From: an uncultured Nitrosospira sp.
Lineage (GTDB): Bacteria > Nitrospirota > Nitrospiria > Nitrospirales > Nitrospiraceae
Length of the DNA: 64,000 bases
Direction of reading: 5' to 3'
Assembly (NCBI GenBank): GCA_900696515.1
Contig: CAADGK010000106.1
Span: 1 to 64,000 of the forward strand
Shown: positions 35,753 to 43,107 of the stretch, piece after piece
How the letters are laid out: every line of letters starts with the position of its first letter
Position numbering within the stretch: the stretch's first letter is position 1
Program-made: the position numbers and the translations under genes
The notes under the pieces: model-generated
Told to the model about the DNA's origin: nothing
Seen by the model: the letters and a program-made list of their open reading frames with translations, nothing else
Databases searched by the model: none

Positions 35753-36535
35753 CTATTTAATGTTTTCCTTTCTTAATGAATTCAGTTTGGTTACACCATC
35801 TTGGTCAATTCTAGTTATTGATAAGTCAGCGCATAGATTTTCTTTGTACGATAGGCCTTGCCTCCTGTCGTAAATGCAATATCTGTCACCATTTGTGAGG
35901 ACTACAAATGGCGTCTTTGTTTCATGTGAATAGTTGTATGCTTGCGTTAGCGCCTTTTTGCTATCGGGCGAAAGTGCCCAGTCTGCTTTAACTTCAATGG
36001 TTATCAATGGGTGGTTCTCTTTATCGATTCGTATATCAATATTACCTCGGCGAAATTTAATATCATGAGTTCTTTCATATCCTAAAAGCTCAAAAAGAGA
36101 TGCGACAAGGTCTTCATGATCTCTTTCAAGAGCTTCGGGATCATTCTTGAGTGCGGTCACCTTGCCGACTAAAGGTTTCAGCCAATCAGGTGGCTCAAAG
36201 AAGTGGTTGGCAGCCGTAACTGCTGATGTTCGCCTTATTAAGAAGTCAGGTCTGATATTCCGTGCCAGGCTTTTCGGGTGTTCAGTATTGGCATGGCGAG
36301 CTGCGATACCAAGAAAACCTTCAATCGAGGCAGATTTCTTGCGTTCAAGTGCTGCAAGTAGCTCTTCATCATTAAAATATCGTTGACCCACGAGCCATTG
36401 TGGATTGGAGTTTAAATCAAAGGCTTTTTGAAAATAGCTCTTATCCGTTATTCTAGTTGACAGAGGAGAATTCAAAAAATAGACGTATCGGTATGGTCGT
36501 CTATCTAGTCTCGGTTTTTCTCTATCCCATCCCAA
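35753..36535 (-). pseudogene. C-terminal part of a frameshifted EVE-like/PD-(D/E)XK nuclease gene
   Basis: This frame encodes ~260 residues. It begins inside a PUA/EVE-like domain (RRPYRYVYFLNSP, SYFQKAFDLN, WLVGQRYF). It ends in a nuclease domain: Glu in EDLVASLFELLGYE, NIDIRID, ITIEVKADW with E-V-K, and AYNYSHETKTPFVVLTNGDRYCIYDRR, the pattern of HSDR_N-like PD-(D/E)XK enzymes. The frame is open upstream of the first Met and encodes ICFFVDCNDGRLQEYLGW in continuity, while the N-terminal half lies in the other frame. The DNA is markedly AT-rich compared with its neighbours, suggesting transfer. Possible original role: modification-dependent restriction. Confidence 0.7.
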
Positions 36536-36834
36536 ATACTCCTGAAGCCTTCCGTCATTGCAATCGACAAAGAAGCAAATCTGAAGATTTGTACAACTCT
36601 TTTGTTTTTGACATCTATCACATATTCGCCAGCCTTGAGCTCCACCAGATCTGCTTTATTTTTTTCATTCGCACCCCAAATATAAATGTCATTTCCTCTG
36701 GGGAAAAATCTCTTTAGTTCATTCTGATCCTTCAGTGACAGAAATTGGCATATTTCTTCGACTGTATGGGGCTTATCTAAGGTCTTCTCTCTGTTTTGGG
36801 AAGATGACCCAGCTGCTACAAAATAGATTCCCAT
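36505..36834 (-). pseudogene. N-terminal part of the same frameshifted EVE-like nuclease gene
   Basis: This 109-codon frame starts MGIYFVAAGSSSQNREKTLD and continues with ELKRFFPRGNDIYIWGAN and ELKAGEYVIDVKNKRVVQIF, which reads like the first strands of an EVE/PUA-like domain that positions a base-binding pocket. After about QIFRF the frame leaves sense and stops at 36505, whereas the other frame carries on with FFVDCNDGRLQEYL. A single indel between roughly 36540 and 36585 would restore one ~375-residue protein. It may be a real mutation or a sequencing error. Confidence 0.65.
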
Positions 36835-36992
36835 AATGTCTATTTATTAGGCCGACCTAACCCTGATGTCTAAATCGTTTCGGCAAACGCGGCAGAAGCT
36901 GCTTGCGAATCTGAGGCCGTGCGTAGGATAGGCCACGCATCCATGGAAAACCGGCTAGGGCAAGGACCAAAGCTAGGCCGTCAGTTACCTCT

Positions 36993-37397
36993 CTAAGATC
37001 TTGGCAAGTCGGTGTACTTGGTTGCCTTGCCCTTCGACAACTCGACCGGATATTTCTTTGCGTTGATTTCCAGTTTTTGCTCAATCGCTGCAAGAGGATC
37101 AATCCCTGTCGCGTGGCAAAACAAGAACGCAAAGGTCAATACATCTGCTACCTCATGCGCCAGCGCTTGTTTACACTCGAGATCCTGCAGATAGGCACTG
37201 ACCTCCTGGTCTGACTTCCATAGTAGAAGTTCTTGGAGCTCCGCAGCCTCAATAGAGAGAGCCGTCGTCAGGTTTCGCGGGGTATTGAACTGTTCCCAAT
37301 CTCGCTCGTCCCGAAAGGCAATCATTTTCTTAATGAGGAGTTGTAGCTTGTCCACAGTGTGCTCCAAGTGTTCAATCCATCTAGGCGATGCCGTCAA
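36993..37397 (-). CDS. MazG-like nucleotide pyrophosphohydrolase
   Basis: The 134-residue protein has the all-alpha NTP pyrophosphatase pattern: RDWEQFNTPRNLTTALSIEAAELQELLLW (ExxE motif) and ALAHEVADVLTFAFLFCHATG (ExxD motif), with a C-terminal KYPVELSKGKATKY. It resembles dCTP/MazG-type house-cleaning enzymes that hydrolyse non-canonical nucleotides. The start appears to be TTG; an ATG farther in (MIAFRDERDW) would remove a helix. It flanks the AT-rich nuclease remnant. Confidence 0.85.
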   Translation of the reverse strand: MTASPRWIEHLEHTVDKLQLLIKKMIAFRDERDWEQFNTPRNLTTALSIEAAELQELLLWKSDQEVSAYLQDLECKQALAHEVADVLTFAFLFCHATGIDPLAAIEQKLEINAKKYPVELSKGKATKYTDLPRS

Positions 37398-37469
37398 GGC
37401 TATGCTGAGTGCGGGGAGGTGTCAAGGCCATTAGCTTCCATGAGCTGCAGTCCATGTAAGAACCAGCTA

Positions 37470-37498
37470 TTGACGCTATCCTACCTGATTGCTATCAC
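37470..37498 (+). promoter_or_regulatory. Promoter of the first (decayed) RHH antitoxin module
   Basis: TTGACG (37470-37475) and TATCAC (37493-37498) are 17 bases apart. The same arrangement stands before the second copy of the module at 39135, so the promoter was duplicated with the genes. Confidence 0.6.
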
Positions 37499-37524
37499 TG
37501 AACATAACCGACAAGAGGAGCTTC

Positions 37525-37758
37525 ATGGCACAAGTGCTCGTCCGAGAGTTATCTGATCAGATCGTCAAACGGCTGAAAAATCGCGCGAAAGAACATGGTC
37601 GGTCGTTGCAAGCGGAAGTGAAAATAATTCTTGAAGAAGCAGTACCGGACTATGAGCAAGCCCGGAAACGAATTCATGCACTGCGAAACAAACTCAAGCG
37701 ATCCGGCAAAATGTTCTGCGACAGCGCCGACCTGATCCGAGAGGACCGCGATCGGTGA
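37525..37758 (+). CDS. FitA-like ribbon-helix-helix antitoxin, copy 1
   Basis: The 77-residue protein has an N-terminal ribbon-helix-helix (QVLVRELSDQIVKRLKNRAKEHGRSLQAEV) and a C-terminal toxin-binding tail with CDSADLIREDRDR. It is about 85% identical to the antitoxin at 39205. Here the toxin gene that should follow is only a short remnant, so the antitoxin is orphaned. It may still regulate its own promoter or neutralise the toxin of copy 2. Confidence 0.88.
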   Translation: MAQVLVRELSDQIVKRLKNRAKEHGRSLQAEVKIILEEAVPDYEQARKRIHALRNKLKRSGKMFCDSADLIREDRDR

Positions 37759-37806
37759 GACGCTATGTTGTCAATGCCAGTGAGGCGATCAAGTAGTTTA
37801 GCCCAT
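37755..37806 (+). pseudogene. Remnant of a PIN-domain toxin gene
   Basis: Starting at the GTG that overlaps the antitoxin stop, the sequence encodes MRRYVVNASEAIK, then a stop (TAG) and a few more matching codons. The intact copy at 39435 reads MKRYVIDASVAIKWF. Beyond about 37806 the similarity is lost until the DUF2007 gene, so most of the toxin has been deleted. The catalytic Asp of IDAS is also replaced by Asn. Confidence 0.8.
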
Positions 37807-37927
37807 GATATAGTTCTGAGCCGGAGGGAACACCCTTCCCTGCGTCTCTAACACTGCATAGCCATGCATCAAGTTCCAGCGCGATGCTCGGCCATCGAAA
37901 CGATTCTTCTGTGTGGATGTCCTCTCG

Positions 37928-38215
37928 ATGAGAAAAGTCTTCGTCTCTCAGCATTTATTTGAAGTTGAAATGCGCAAGGAGCGGCTTGAGCAAGCCGGCA
38001 TCTCCTGCACGATCAAAAACCAGCGTTCGGCTGGCCTGGCCGGAGAGATTCCCTTTATGGAGATTTTCCCTGAACTGTGGGTCATCCAAGACGAAGACGC
38101 TTATCGGGCACGACAAGTCCTCGACGAAGAGCTGATTACGCAGCCCTCAAACTCAAGCGCTTGGGTATGCACCGGCTGTGGCGAACAGCACGAGCGTCAA
38201 TTTTCTGAATGTTGA
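37928..38215 (+). CDS. DUF2007-type protein, copy 1, truncated at the zinc ribbon
   Basis: The 95-residue protein starts MRKVFVSQHLFEVEMRKERLEQAGISCTIKNQ and has GEIPFMEIFPELWVIQDEDAYRARQVL, the DUF2007 pattern (single alpha/beta domain, often called putative signal-transducing). Only the first CxxC pair of the terminal zinc ribbon is kept: after QFSEC a TGA stands where copy 2 (39952) has the TGG of CWKCG. The protein is therefore shortened by a nonsense change, and part of the decaying module. Confidence 0.7.
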   Translation: MRKVFVSQHLFEVEMRKERLEQAGISCTIKNQRSAGLAGEIPFMEIFPELWVIQDEDAYRARQVLDEELITQPSNSSAWVCTGCGEQHERQFSEC

Positions 38216-38592
38216 TCACGGGATCACGGGGTCAGACTTTTATATCTTAACTAACCTGTTTGTATTCGGAGGGCTCCGCCCATCCACAACCGCTTCACCT
38301 CGTTGCCTTTGGCCTTGACGATCTCTTCACCCACCTACGCAGGAAGCCACAGCTGTGAAGGAATGCGCAGTGGGTGTCCTCCGACCCGTCAGCCAGAGCC
38401 TATGGGCGGCGTGCCAAAGCCTCGGCGCCCGGCCTTCGCAGCCGGAGATGGCTGCTTCGGCGGGTTCCGCCGAAGACCCAAAAGTGACCACGGCTGCCCG
38501 TCCTCCGCAGTAGTCTGCTACGGAGGATGGATCAAGCCGTGGGGCTCCACACTCCAGCCGTACTCGGCTACCAATGTGATGCCGAACGATGC
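38216..38592. other. Hairpin-rich non-coding segment
   Basis: No credible protein is encoded. Several perfect stems are present: CCGCCCAT (38276-38283) with ATGGGCGG (38402-38409); CTTCGGCGG (38455-38463) with CCGCCGAAG (38467-38475), loop of three; and a nested pair CCACGGCT/AGCCGTGG (38488-38495, 38535-38542) enclosing TCCTCCG/CGGAGGA (38501-38507, 38521-38527). This is more ordered structure than a typical spacer has. It could be a structured RNA, or a degraded mobile element; the string GGGGTCAGAC (38228-38237) favours the latter. Confidence 0.5.
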
Positions 38593-38949
38593 TCAGTACT
38601 CGTCAAACATGCGGAGCTGTTTGGGATGAGGAATCCCTCGCTTCCAGGTGAACACCATCGGCTCTTTCTTCGACTTGCGAGAAGGTGAACGTGCTGCAAG
38701 CAACGTCTGGGCGGCAATCCATGGTCCAATCAGGTCAAAGCACACCAGATTGTGTTCTCGAAGATTCTGACTCCACTCCCTAATTGATCGCGTCTTGGGT
38801 CCCATGGAACGGTTCAGATAGCGCAGCTGAAAAAACCATTCACCCGACAGGGCGACCCCCACCCGATGCACGACCGCAATCAGACCAGCTCCCTCACCAG
38901 TCGTTTGCCGGAGATAAACCCCAGGAGCCATTACTTCACGATTCACCAT
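38593..38949 (-). CDS. Hypothetical protein
   Basis: The 118-residue frame from the ATG at 38949 encodes a plausible protein: GVYLRQTTGEGAGLIAVVHRVGVALSGEWFFQLRYLNRSMG then a charged C-terminus ending LRMFDEY. A TTG at 38979 could extend it by ten residues. I recognise no family and no neighbours hint at a job. It lies between the two copies of the antitoxin module. Confidence 0.5.
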   Translation of the reverse strand: MVNREVMAPGVYLRQTTGEGAGLIAVVHRVGVALSGEWFFQLRYLNRSMGPKTRSIREWSQNLREHNLVCFDLIGPWIAAQTLLAARSPSRKSKKEPMVFTWKRGIPHPKQLRMFDEY

Positions 38950-39134
38950 AGACTCGATGGTTATACTGGTCCACACCAAAGGTCAAGCGCGGGGTCGAGC
39001 ACAACCGGCTACCATGGCCACAATCATGGTCAAGCAGCATTGCATCCTGCATCACGTCTTCATCTGTGCGTGAGCCAGGATTTCGGCCAAATGAACCAAT
39101 CTCCATTGGCTGATGTCTTCGGAATGACCAGTCC

Positions 39135-39163
39135 TTGACGCTATACTACCTGCTTGCTATCAT
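39135..39163 (+). promoter_or_regulatory. Promoter of the second antitoxin-PIN-DUF2007 module
   Basis: A -35 box TTGACG (39135-39140) and a -10 box TATCAT (39158-39163) are separated by 17 bases, about 40 bases before the antitoxin start. The corresponding boxes in copy 1 are at 37470 and 37493. Confidence 0.65.
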
Positions 39164-39204
39164 TTCGCTATCATTACACACACTCGCCACACAAGAGGAA
39201 TCCC

Positions 39205-39438
39205 ATGGCACAAGTGCTGGTTCGAGAGTTATCTGACCAGGTTGTTAAACGGCTGAAAAAACGCGCGAAGGAACACGGACGGTCGTTGCAGGCAGAGGTT
39301 AAGACGATTCTCGAGGAAGCGGTGCCGGACTATGAGCAGGCCTGGAAACGAATTGCGACGCTGCGAGACACACTCACACGATCCGGCAAAACGTTCAGCG
39401 ACAGCGCCGACCTCATCCGAGAGGACCGCGATCGGTGA
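39205..39438 (+). CDS. FitA-like ribbon-helix-helix antitoxin, copy 2
   Basis: The 77-residue protein has an RHH DNA-binding region (QVLVRELSDQVVKRLKKRAKEHGRSLQAEV) and a C-terminal segment KTFSDSADLIREDRDR that should plug the PIN active site. An AGAGGAA ribosome binding site precedes the ATG. Its stop overlaps the toxin's GTG start by four bases, the classical coupled layout. It should bind operators in its own promoter. Confidence 0.9.
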   Translation: MAQVLVRELSDQVVKRLKKRAKEHGRSLQAEVKTILEEAVPDYEQAWKRIATLRDTLTRSGKTFSDSADLIREDRDR

Positions 39439-39866
39439 AACGCTATGTCATCGATGCCAGTGTGGCGATCAAGTGGTTTGTCCCGGAAATCCATTCAGAC
39501 GCAGCCCTTCGAGCTCAGCATAGTGGAACACACCTCCACATCCCTGCCTTTATGGTCTTGGAGTTGGGCAACGTCTTGGCTAAAAAGATTCGGCGCAACG
39601 AACTGACACCCAGAGATGGAGAGACCATTCTCAAAGAGCTCAAGCATCTCCCTCTTCAACGCCATGCCGATGCACGTTTGTTTCCCGCAGCCTATCAGCT
39701 TGCACTAGACACTCGGCGAAGTCTTTATGATTGCCTCTATCTCGCCTTGGCTGAAACTGTCGATGGCATCATGGTCACGGCCGACCACAAGTTTTTTGCC
39801 AGCCTGACGAACAGACCCTATGGAAGGAGGGTGATGTGGGTGGAAGACCTTCCAGCCCTAACGTAA
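39435..39866 (+). CDS. PIN-domain toxin (VapC/FitB type)
   Basis: The 143-residue PIN protein has the acidic active-site residues in the expected places: Asp7 (VIDASVAIKW), Glu in VLELGNVLAKK, Asp in SLYDCLYLALAE and Asp in MVTADHKFF. PIN toxins are Mg-dependent ribonucleases. The start is GTG, overlapping the antitoxin stop. A DUF2007 gene follows 85 bases later, as in the decayed copy at 37525. Confidence 0.92.
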   Translation: MKRYVIDASVAIKWFVPEIHSDAALRAQHSGTHLHIPAFMVLELGNVLAKKIRRNELTPRDGETILKELKHLPLQRHADARLFPAAYQLALDTRRSLYDCLYLALAETVDGIMVTADHKFFASLTNRPYGRRVMWVEDLPALT

Positions 39867-39951
39867 TTTACAACTGGAACAGGCTCCCTTCGCAGCCTCC
39901 CCACTGCTGCATAAACCAGCATCACATTCCAACTATGCGGATGTGCATTCG

Positions 39952-40269
39952 ATGAAACAAGTCTTCGTGTCTCAACATCTCTTTGAAGTTGAAATGCGCA
40001 AGGAGCGGCTTGAACAGGCCGGCATCTCGAGCCTGATCAAGAACCAGCGTACAACTGGCCTGGCCGGAGAGATTCCTTTTACCGAGGTGTTCCCAGAACT
40101 GTGGGTGGTCCAAGACGAGGAGTATGATCGGGCACGGCGCTTACTTGGCGATGGCCTCGTGGCATTATCATCGAACCAAGAAGGTTGGATCTGTCCGGGA
40201 TGCGACGAATGCCACGAAAGCCAGTTTGCGACCTGCTGGAAGTGTGGCCTGGAACAACCATCTGCATAA
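39952..40269 (+). CDS. DUF2007-type protein with C-terminal zinc ribbon, copy 2
   Basis: The 105-residue protein has the DUF2007 domain (MKQVFVSQHLFEVEMRKERLEQAGISSLIKNQ, then FTEVFPELWVVQDEEYDRARRLL) and an intact zinc ribbon: CPGCDECHESQFATCWKCG. The function is unknown; these proteins are called putative signal-transducing only from their fold. It follows the PIN toxin in both copies of the module, so it may be a functional third component. A GTG at 39943 is an alternative start. Confidence 0.82.
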   Translation: MKQVFVSQHLFEVEMRKERLEQAGISSLIKNQRTTGLAGEIPFTEVFPELWVVQDEEYDRARRLLGDGLVALSSNQEGWICPGCDECHESQFATCWKCGLEQPSA

Positions 40270-40302
40270 CCTCTCCGACACTCCCTCCTAATACTTACAC
40301 CA

Positions 40303-40749
40303 TCACTTCTTCCAACACACAAACTTCCAGACGGATTGTGCCATAGTCCCTCGTGGGATCGGTGCCCACGCTGATTCGCCGGACTTCTTGTAGATTGAGT
40401 CGCCGGTCCCCATATTGCCGGCAAATTGCTCGATGGCCACAAGGCGAAAGCGTTCCTTGGAACAGTCGTGTTCTTCCAGAGCCAGAACCGACAAGAACGC
40501 GCTGAGCCCTCGCTGATGGGGAGCCTTCAGATCGTCGAGCACCCAGGCTTTGACAATATCGCCGGTTCGGCTGATGCTCTCCCGATCGATATAAACCTTG
40601 GCATGATTGTTACCATCGAGGAGATGCCATTCCGGAGATGCGGAAACCTCCCTCGGCAGGTGGCTCACGACGAGCAGGAGCAGCGCCACGAAGCACCGTG
40701 GAGCCAACGGAAGCAGCACCCGCTGACAGACATGCCGTGTGGAGGGCAC
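40303..40749 (-). CDS. Exported Adhesin_E-like (surface-adhesin protein E domain) protein
   Basis: The 148-residue protein has a long signal peptide (to about residue 38, ending VSASPEW). The mature domain shows WHLLDGNNHAKVYIDRESISRTGDIVKAWVLDDL, an HDCSKERFRLVAIEQF segment with a central Cys, and a last Cys in KFVCWKK. This matches the surface-adhesin E domain family (PF16747 type), whose members are small exported proteins. The actual ligand is unknown. A membrane-protein gene lies just upstream. Confidence 0.75.
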   Translation of the reverse strand: MPSTRHVCQRVLLPLAPRCFVALLLLVVSHLPREVSASPEWHLLDGNNHAKVYIDRESISRTGDIVKAWVLDDLKAPHQRGLSAFLSVLALEEHDCSKERFRLVAIEQFAGNMGTGDSIYKKSGESAWAPIPRGTMAQSVWKFVCWKK

Positions 40750-40761
40750 CGGAATTCGCCG

Positions 40762-41019
40762 TCACTCAGATGGTGGCTTCATGCCGAGCTCTTCGACTCG
40801 TTTCAAGCAGTCGTTGAATCCCTGCCGACGCTGGACAAATGACCAGAACAGTTTGTACCGATTCAGCATGTCCAACTGTTCCACATGTTCATTACATGTC
40901 TTCTGTTTCCAGGGCTCTACGTTGTCCGGCGGCGCGGTGACGACCCATGCTCCCCCAACCAAGGCCGAGACGAGCAGGACCGCACCACCGACCATGATCA
41001 TTCCTTTCTTAACGTTCAT
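40762..41019 (-). CDS. Hypothetical single-span membrane protein
   Basis: The 85-residue protein starts MNVKKGMIMVGGAVLLVSALVGGAWVV, one membrane segment or uncleaved signal. The exported part has two Cys (KTCNEHVEQ and FNDCLKRVEEL) that could form a disulfide. No family recognised. It lies 12 bases upstream of the Adhesin_E-like gene, so the pair is probably an operon. Confidence 0.65.
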   Translation of the reverse strand: MNVKKGMIMVGGAVLLVSALVGGAWVVTAPPDNVEPWKQKTCNEHVEQLDMLNRYKLFWSFVQRRQGFNDCLKRVEELGMKPPSE

Positions 41020-41095
41020 GACTCCCTCTTTTGGTACGTTGAAAATCGAAGACCCGTCCACCCCCTAGGGCGGAACACGGGTGTCGCATCAATCA

Positions 41096-41185
41096 TGGTG
41101 CCGGAGACCGGGATCGAACCGGTACGGGCCTTTTGAGCCCGAGGGATTTTAAGTCCCTTGCGTCTGCCTATTCCGCCACTCCGGC
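41096..41185 (-). tRNA. tRNA-Leu (anticodon UAA)
   Basis: On the minus strand the sequence begins GCCGGAGTGGCGGAATAGG and ends GGTTCGATCCCGGTCTCCGGCACCA. The acceptor stem GCCGGAG/CTCCGGC pairs fully, the anticodon loop reads CTTAAAA (UAA), a long variable arm CGGGCTCAAAAGGCCCG is present as expected for a class II tRNA, and the CCA end is encoded. Confidence 0.97.
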
Positions 41186-41389
41186 GAAGTGGCGGATTTT
41201 AGCATAGGCACAAGGCGACCCACAGCCACTTTCTCGTTGCCCTTTCGTACCGGGCCCTGCGCCACTCCGATGACCAAGAAGCCGGATGCCGGCATGCGCC
41301 GTCAACACACCATCGCGGGGCTAGTATAGAATGTGGTGGATGAGCGAGGCGACACTCCGTAAAAAATGGGTCGGTGAGAAGGTAGTCCA

Positions 41390-41995
41390 TTGAGCACACC
41401 AGTCTCCCTCTTGTTAACCTGCCTGTTCATGTTCACCCTGGCACTACCACAAACAGCGGCCGGTCAAGAAGCCGCGCTCGACATTCTGCCGATTCGTCCG
41501 TTTAACTTTGATATTTCTTTCAATCAGCGTACTTTTGCACCCCAGGCCAGAGTCATCGCGGCACAGGTCGGGATCACTGCCCTTCGGTATGGGCCACTTG
41601 AAATGCGAACCGTCTATCAATACTACAGCCACCACACCCCGACATTTGTCACTGACCAGCATTCGCTGTTCCTGAACCCTCGGTGGAATAACTTCATCGA
41701 TGTCCTGGATTTCCCTCGAACCAGGCCGATCAACCGCATCATCCGGCATGTGCTGTTCGGACCGCTTGAAGAGCGGGCAGTCCCCTACGTCGGCACCCTG
41801 ATCGGCGGTACCCTTCCCGGACGGAGCGACGCCTCGCCCGGCTATCTATACGGAGGGCAAGTCGGCGTGCGATTCCCGGTCGCTCGTGGATTCTCAGTGG
41901 ATATGGGACTTCAGTACACGCGGTTTGAAATTGATTTTAAAGGCAAGTCTGATCTTTCCCAGCAATGGTTGTTCACAATCGGGGTTCGACTGTAA
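41390..41995 (+). CDS. Probable outer-membrane beta-barrel protein
   Basis: The 201-residue protein has a signal peptide (MSTPVSLLLTCLFMFTLALPQTAAGQ) and a mature part of alternating aromatic strands, several glycines (VPYVGTLIGGTLPG, GYLYGGQVGVRFPV) and the ending WLFTIGVRL, with a C-terminal hydrophobic residue as in outer-membrane barrels. The start appears to be TTG, with a GAGAAGG ribosome binding site upstream. It heads a three-gene operon with a solute-binding lipoprotein and a heme protein. Confidence 0.75.
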   Translation: MSTPVSLLLTCLFMFTLALPQTAAGQEAALDILPIRPFNFDISFNQRTFAPQARVIAAQVGITALRYGPLEMRTVYQYYSHHTPTFVTDQHSLFLNPRWNNFIDVLDFPRTRPINRIIRHVLFGPLEERAVPYVGTLIGGTLPGRSDASPGYLYGGQVGVRFPVARGFSVDMGLQYTRFEIDFKGKSDLSQQWLFTIGVRL

Positions 41996-41999
41996 CCGG

Positions 42000-43088
42000 A
42001 TGCACTCTATGCAATCGAGTACCCCCATCGCACGAACGATCGGATGGGTAGACGGCAAGACACGCGGCCATTGGCAGCGCCGCATCTTTCTTGGATTGGC
42101 ACTTCTCCTTCTGCAAGGCTGCGGCCTGCTCTACGATGCCGTCACAATGGTCCATCCATTGAGCCAGGACGAACTCTCAGCAATCTGCGCCCGTGGGCGA
42201 TTGCGTGTCGGCATATCCGTCGAGCCGTTCCGCCCGTTCATTTTTCCCGCTATGTACACGGATGAAGGGATTCGAGTCACAGGACTTGATGTCGAGCTGA
42301 TCCGAGAGGTTGCAAACGCCCTCACGGTTCACTGCGGCAAACAGACGCCCATCGTTCCCACCCTCCATGTCACTCGGTTTCCGGATCTCTTCATCAAGAT
42401 GAATGAAGGACAACTCGATCTTTTCGTCTCCTCCGTGAGCGGAACCGTTCCTGGAACGAAGCCGGCCGGATTGTGGTTTTCAGCTCCCTACCTGCGCGAC
42501 GACGGACTTGCCGCCATCATCCACAACCCCAAGATCGCTGAGCGTATCCAGACACAATTCGCACAGCACATCAGGAAATGGGACACACTCGCAGCCGTCC
42601 GGCAGGCCTTTGCCGACTTGACCATCGCGGTGCAGAAGGGCCGCTCGGCTCATCTCTATGCCCAGGCCAACCTCTCGCGGATCCGTCTGGTCGTCTGCGA
42701 CTCGCTTCCCGCCGCCATTGAAACAAGCGACCCGACGATTGATGTTATCCTCTCCAAGCATTCTATCGTTGAGTACGTCACCAAGCGCGTCTGGCATGAA
42801 TGGTCCCCCGTGACCAAACCCGACGGTTCTCCCTTGCTTCTGACACGCGACGATCTTTCGATCGTCACCAGTGAAGAACATCGACGCCTGCAATGGTTCT
42901 TGAATAACTTATTATTTCGCCTGGAAGAATCCGGACGATTGGCCCAGATGCGCCATCGCTGGATCGATGAGGACTATGCGCCCACTCGACGGGCGACGAC
43001 CGAAGGCTTACCCCTTGAAGTGACACAGGTTCCTGACCACTATGACCAGGGACAATGCCGGTTGGCCGAAGGTGCCGACGCACGATAA
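42000..43088 (+). CDS. Solute-binding lipoprotein (SBP_bac_3 type)
   Basis: The 362-residue protein has an N-terminal cytosolic tail, a hydrophobic stretch and lipobox LLQGC near residue 41. The rest is a bilobed amino-acid-type binding domain: LSAICARGRLRVGISVEPFRPF, VTGLDVELIREVANAL, PDLFIKMNEGQLDLFVSSVSGT, and in lobe two LTIAVQKGRSAHLY. No ABC transporter permease or ATPase is adjacent, so it may present a ligand to a receptor instead of a transporter. The ATG at 42000 lies four bases after the upstream stop. Confidence 0.85.
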   Translation: MHSMQSSTPIARTIGWVDGKTRGHWQRRIFLGLALLLLQGCGLLYDAVTMVHPLSQDELSAICARGRLRVGISVEPFRPFIFPAMYTDEGIRVTGLDVELIREVANALTVHCGKQTPIVPTLHVTRFPDLFIKMNEGQLDLFVSSVSGTVPGTKPAGLWFSAPYLRDDGLAAIIHNPKIAERIQTQFAQHIRKWDTLAAVRQAFADLTIAVQKGRSAHLYAQANLSRIRLVVCDSLPAAIETSDPTIDVILSKHSIVEYVTKRVWHEWSPVTKPDGSPLLLTRDDLSIVTSEEHRRLQWFLNNLLFRLEESGRLAQMRHRWIDEDYAPTRRATTEGLPLEVTQVPDHYDQGQCRLAEGADAR

Positions 43089-43107
43089 TGTGACGGAGGC
43101 GGTGATC

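Noticed and set aside
36857-37132. 91-codon minus-strand frame overlapping the MazG-like gene
   Set aside because: It is in a different frame from the recognised MazG-like protein and has no domain features.
35668-38237. Strings GATCTGACCCC and GGGGTCAGAC as evidence of an insertion sequence
   Set aside because: No transposase or terminal repeats were found; the strings alone are too short to call a mobile element.
38303-38629. 108-codon plus-strand frame in the hairpin-rich spacer
   Set aside because: Its glycine/proline-rich translation comes from the hairpins themselves and has no conserved features.
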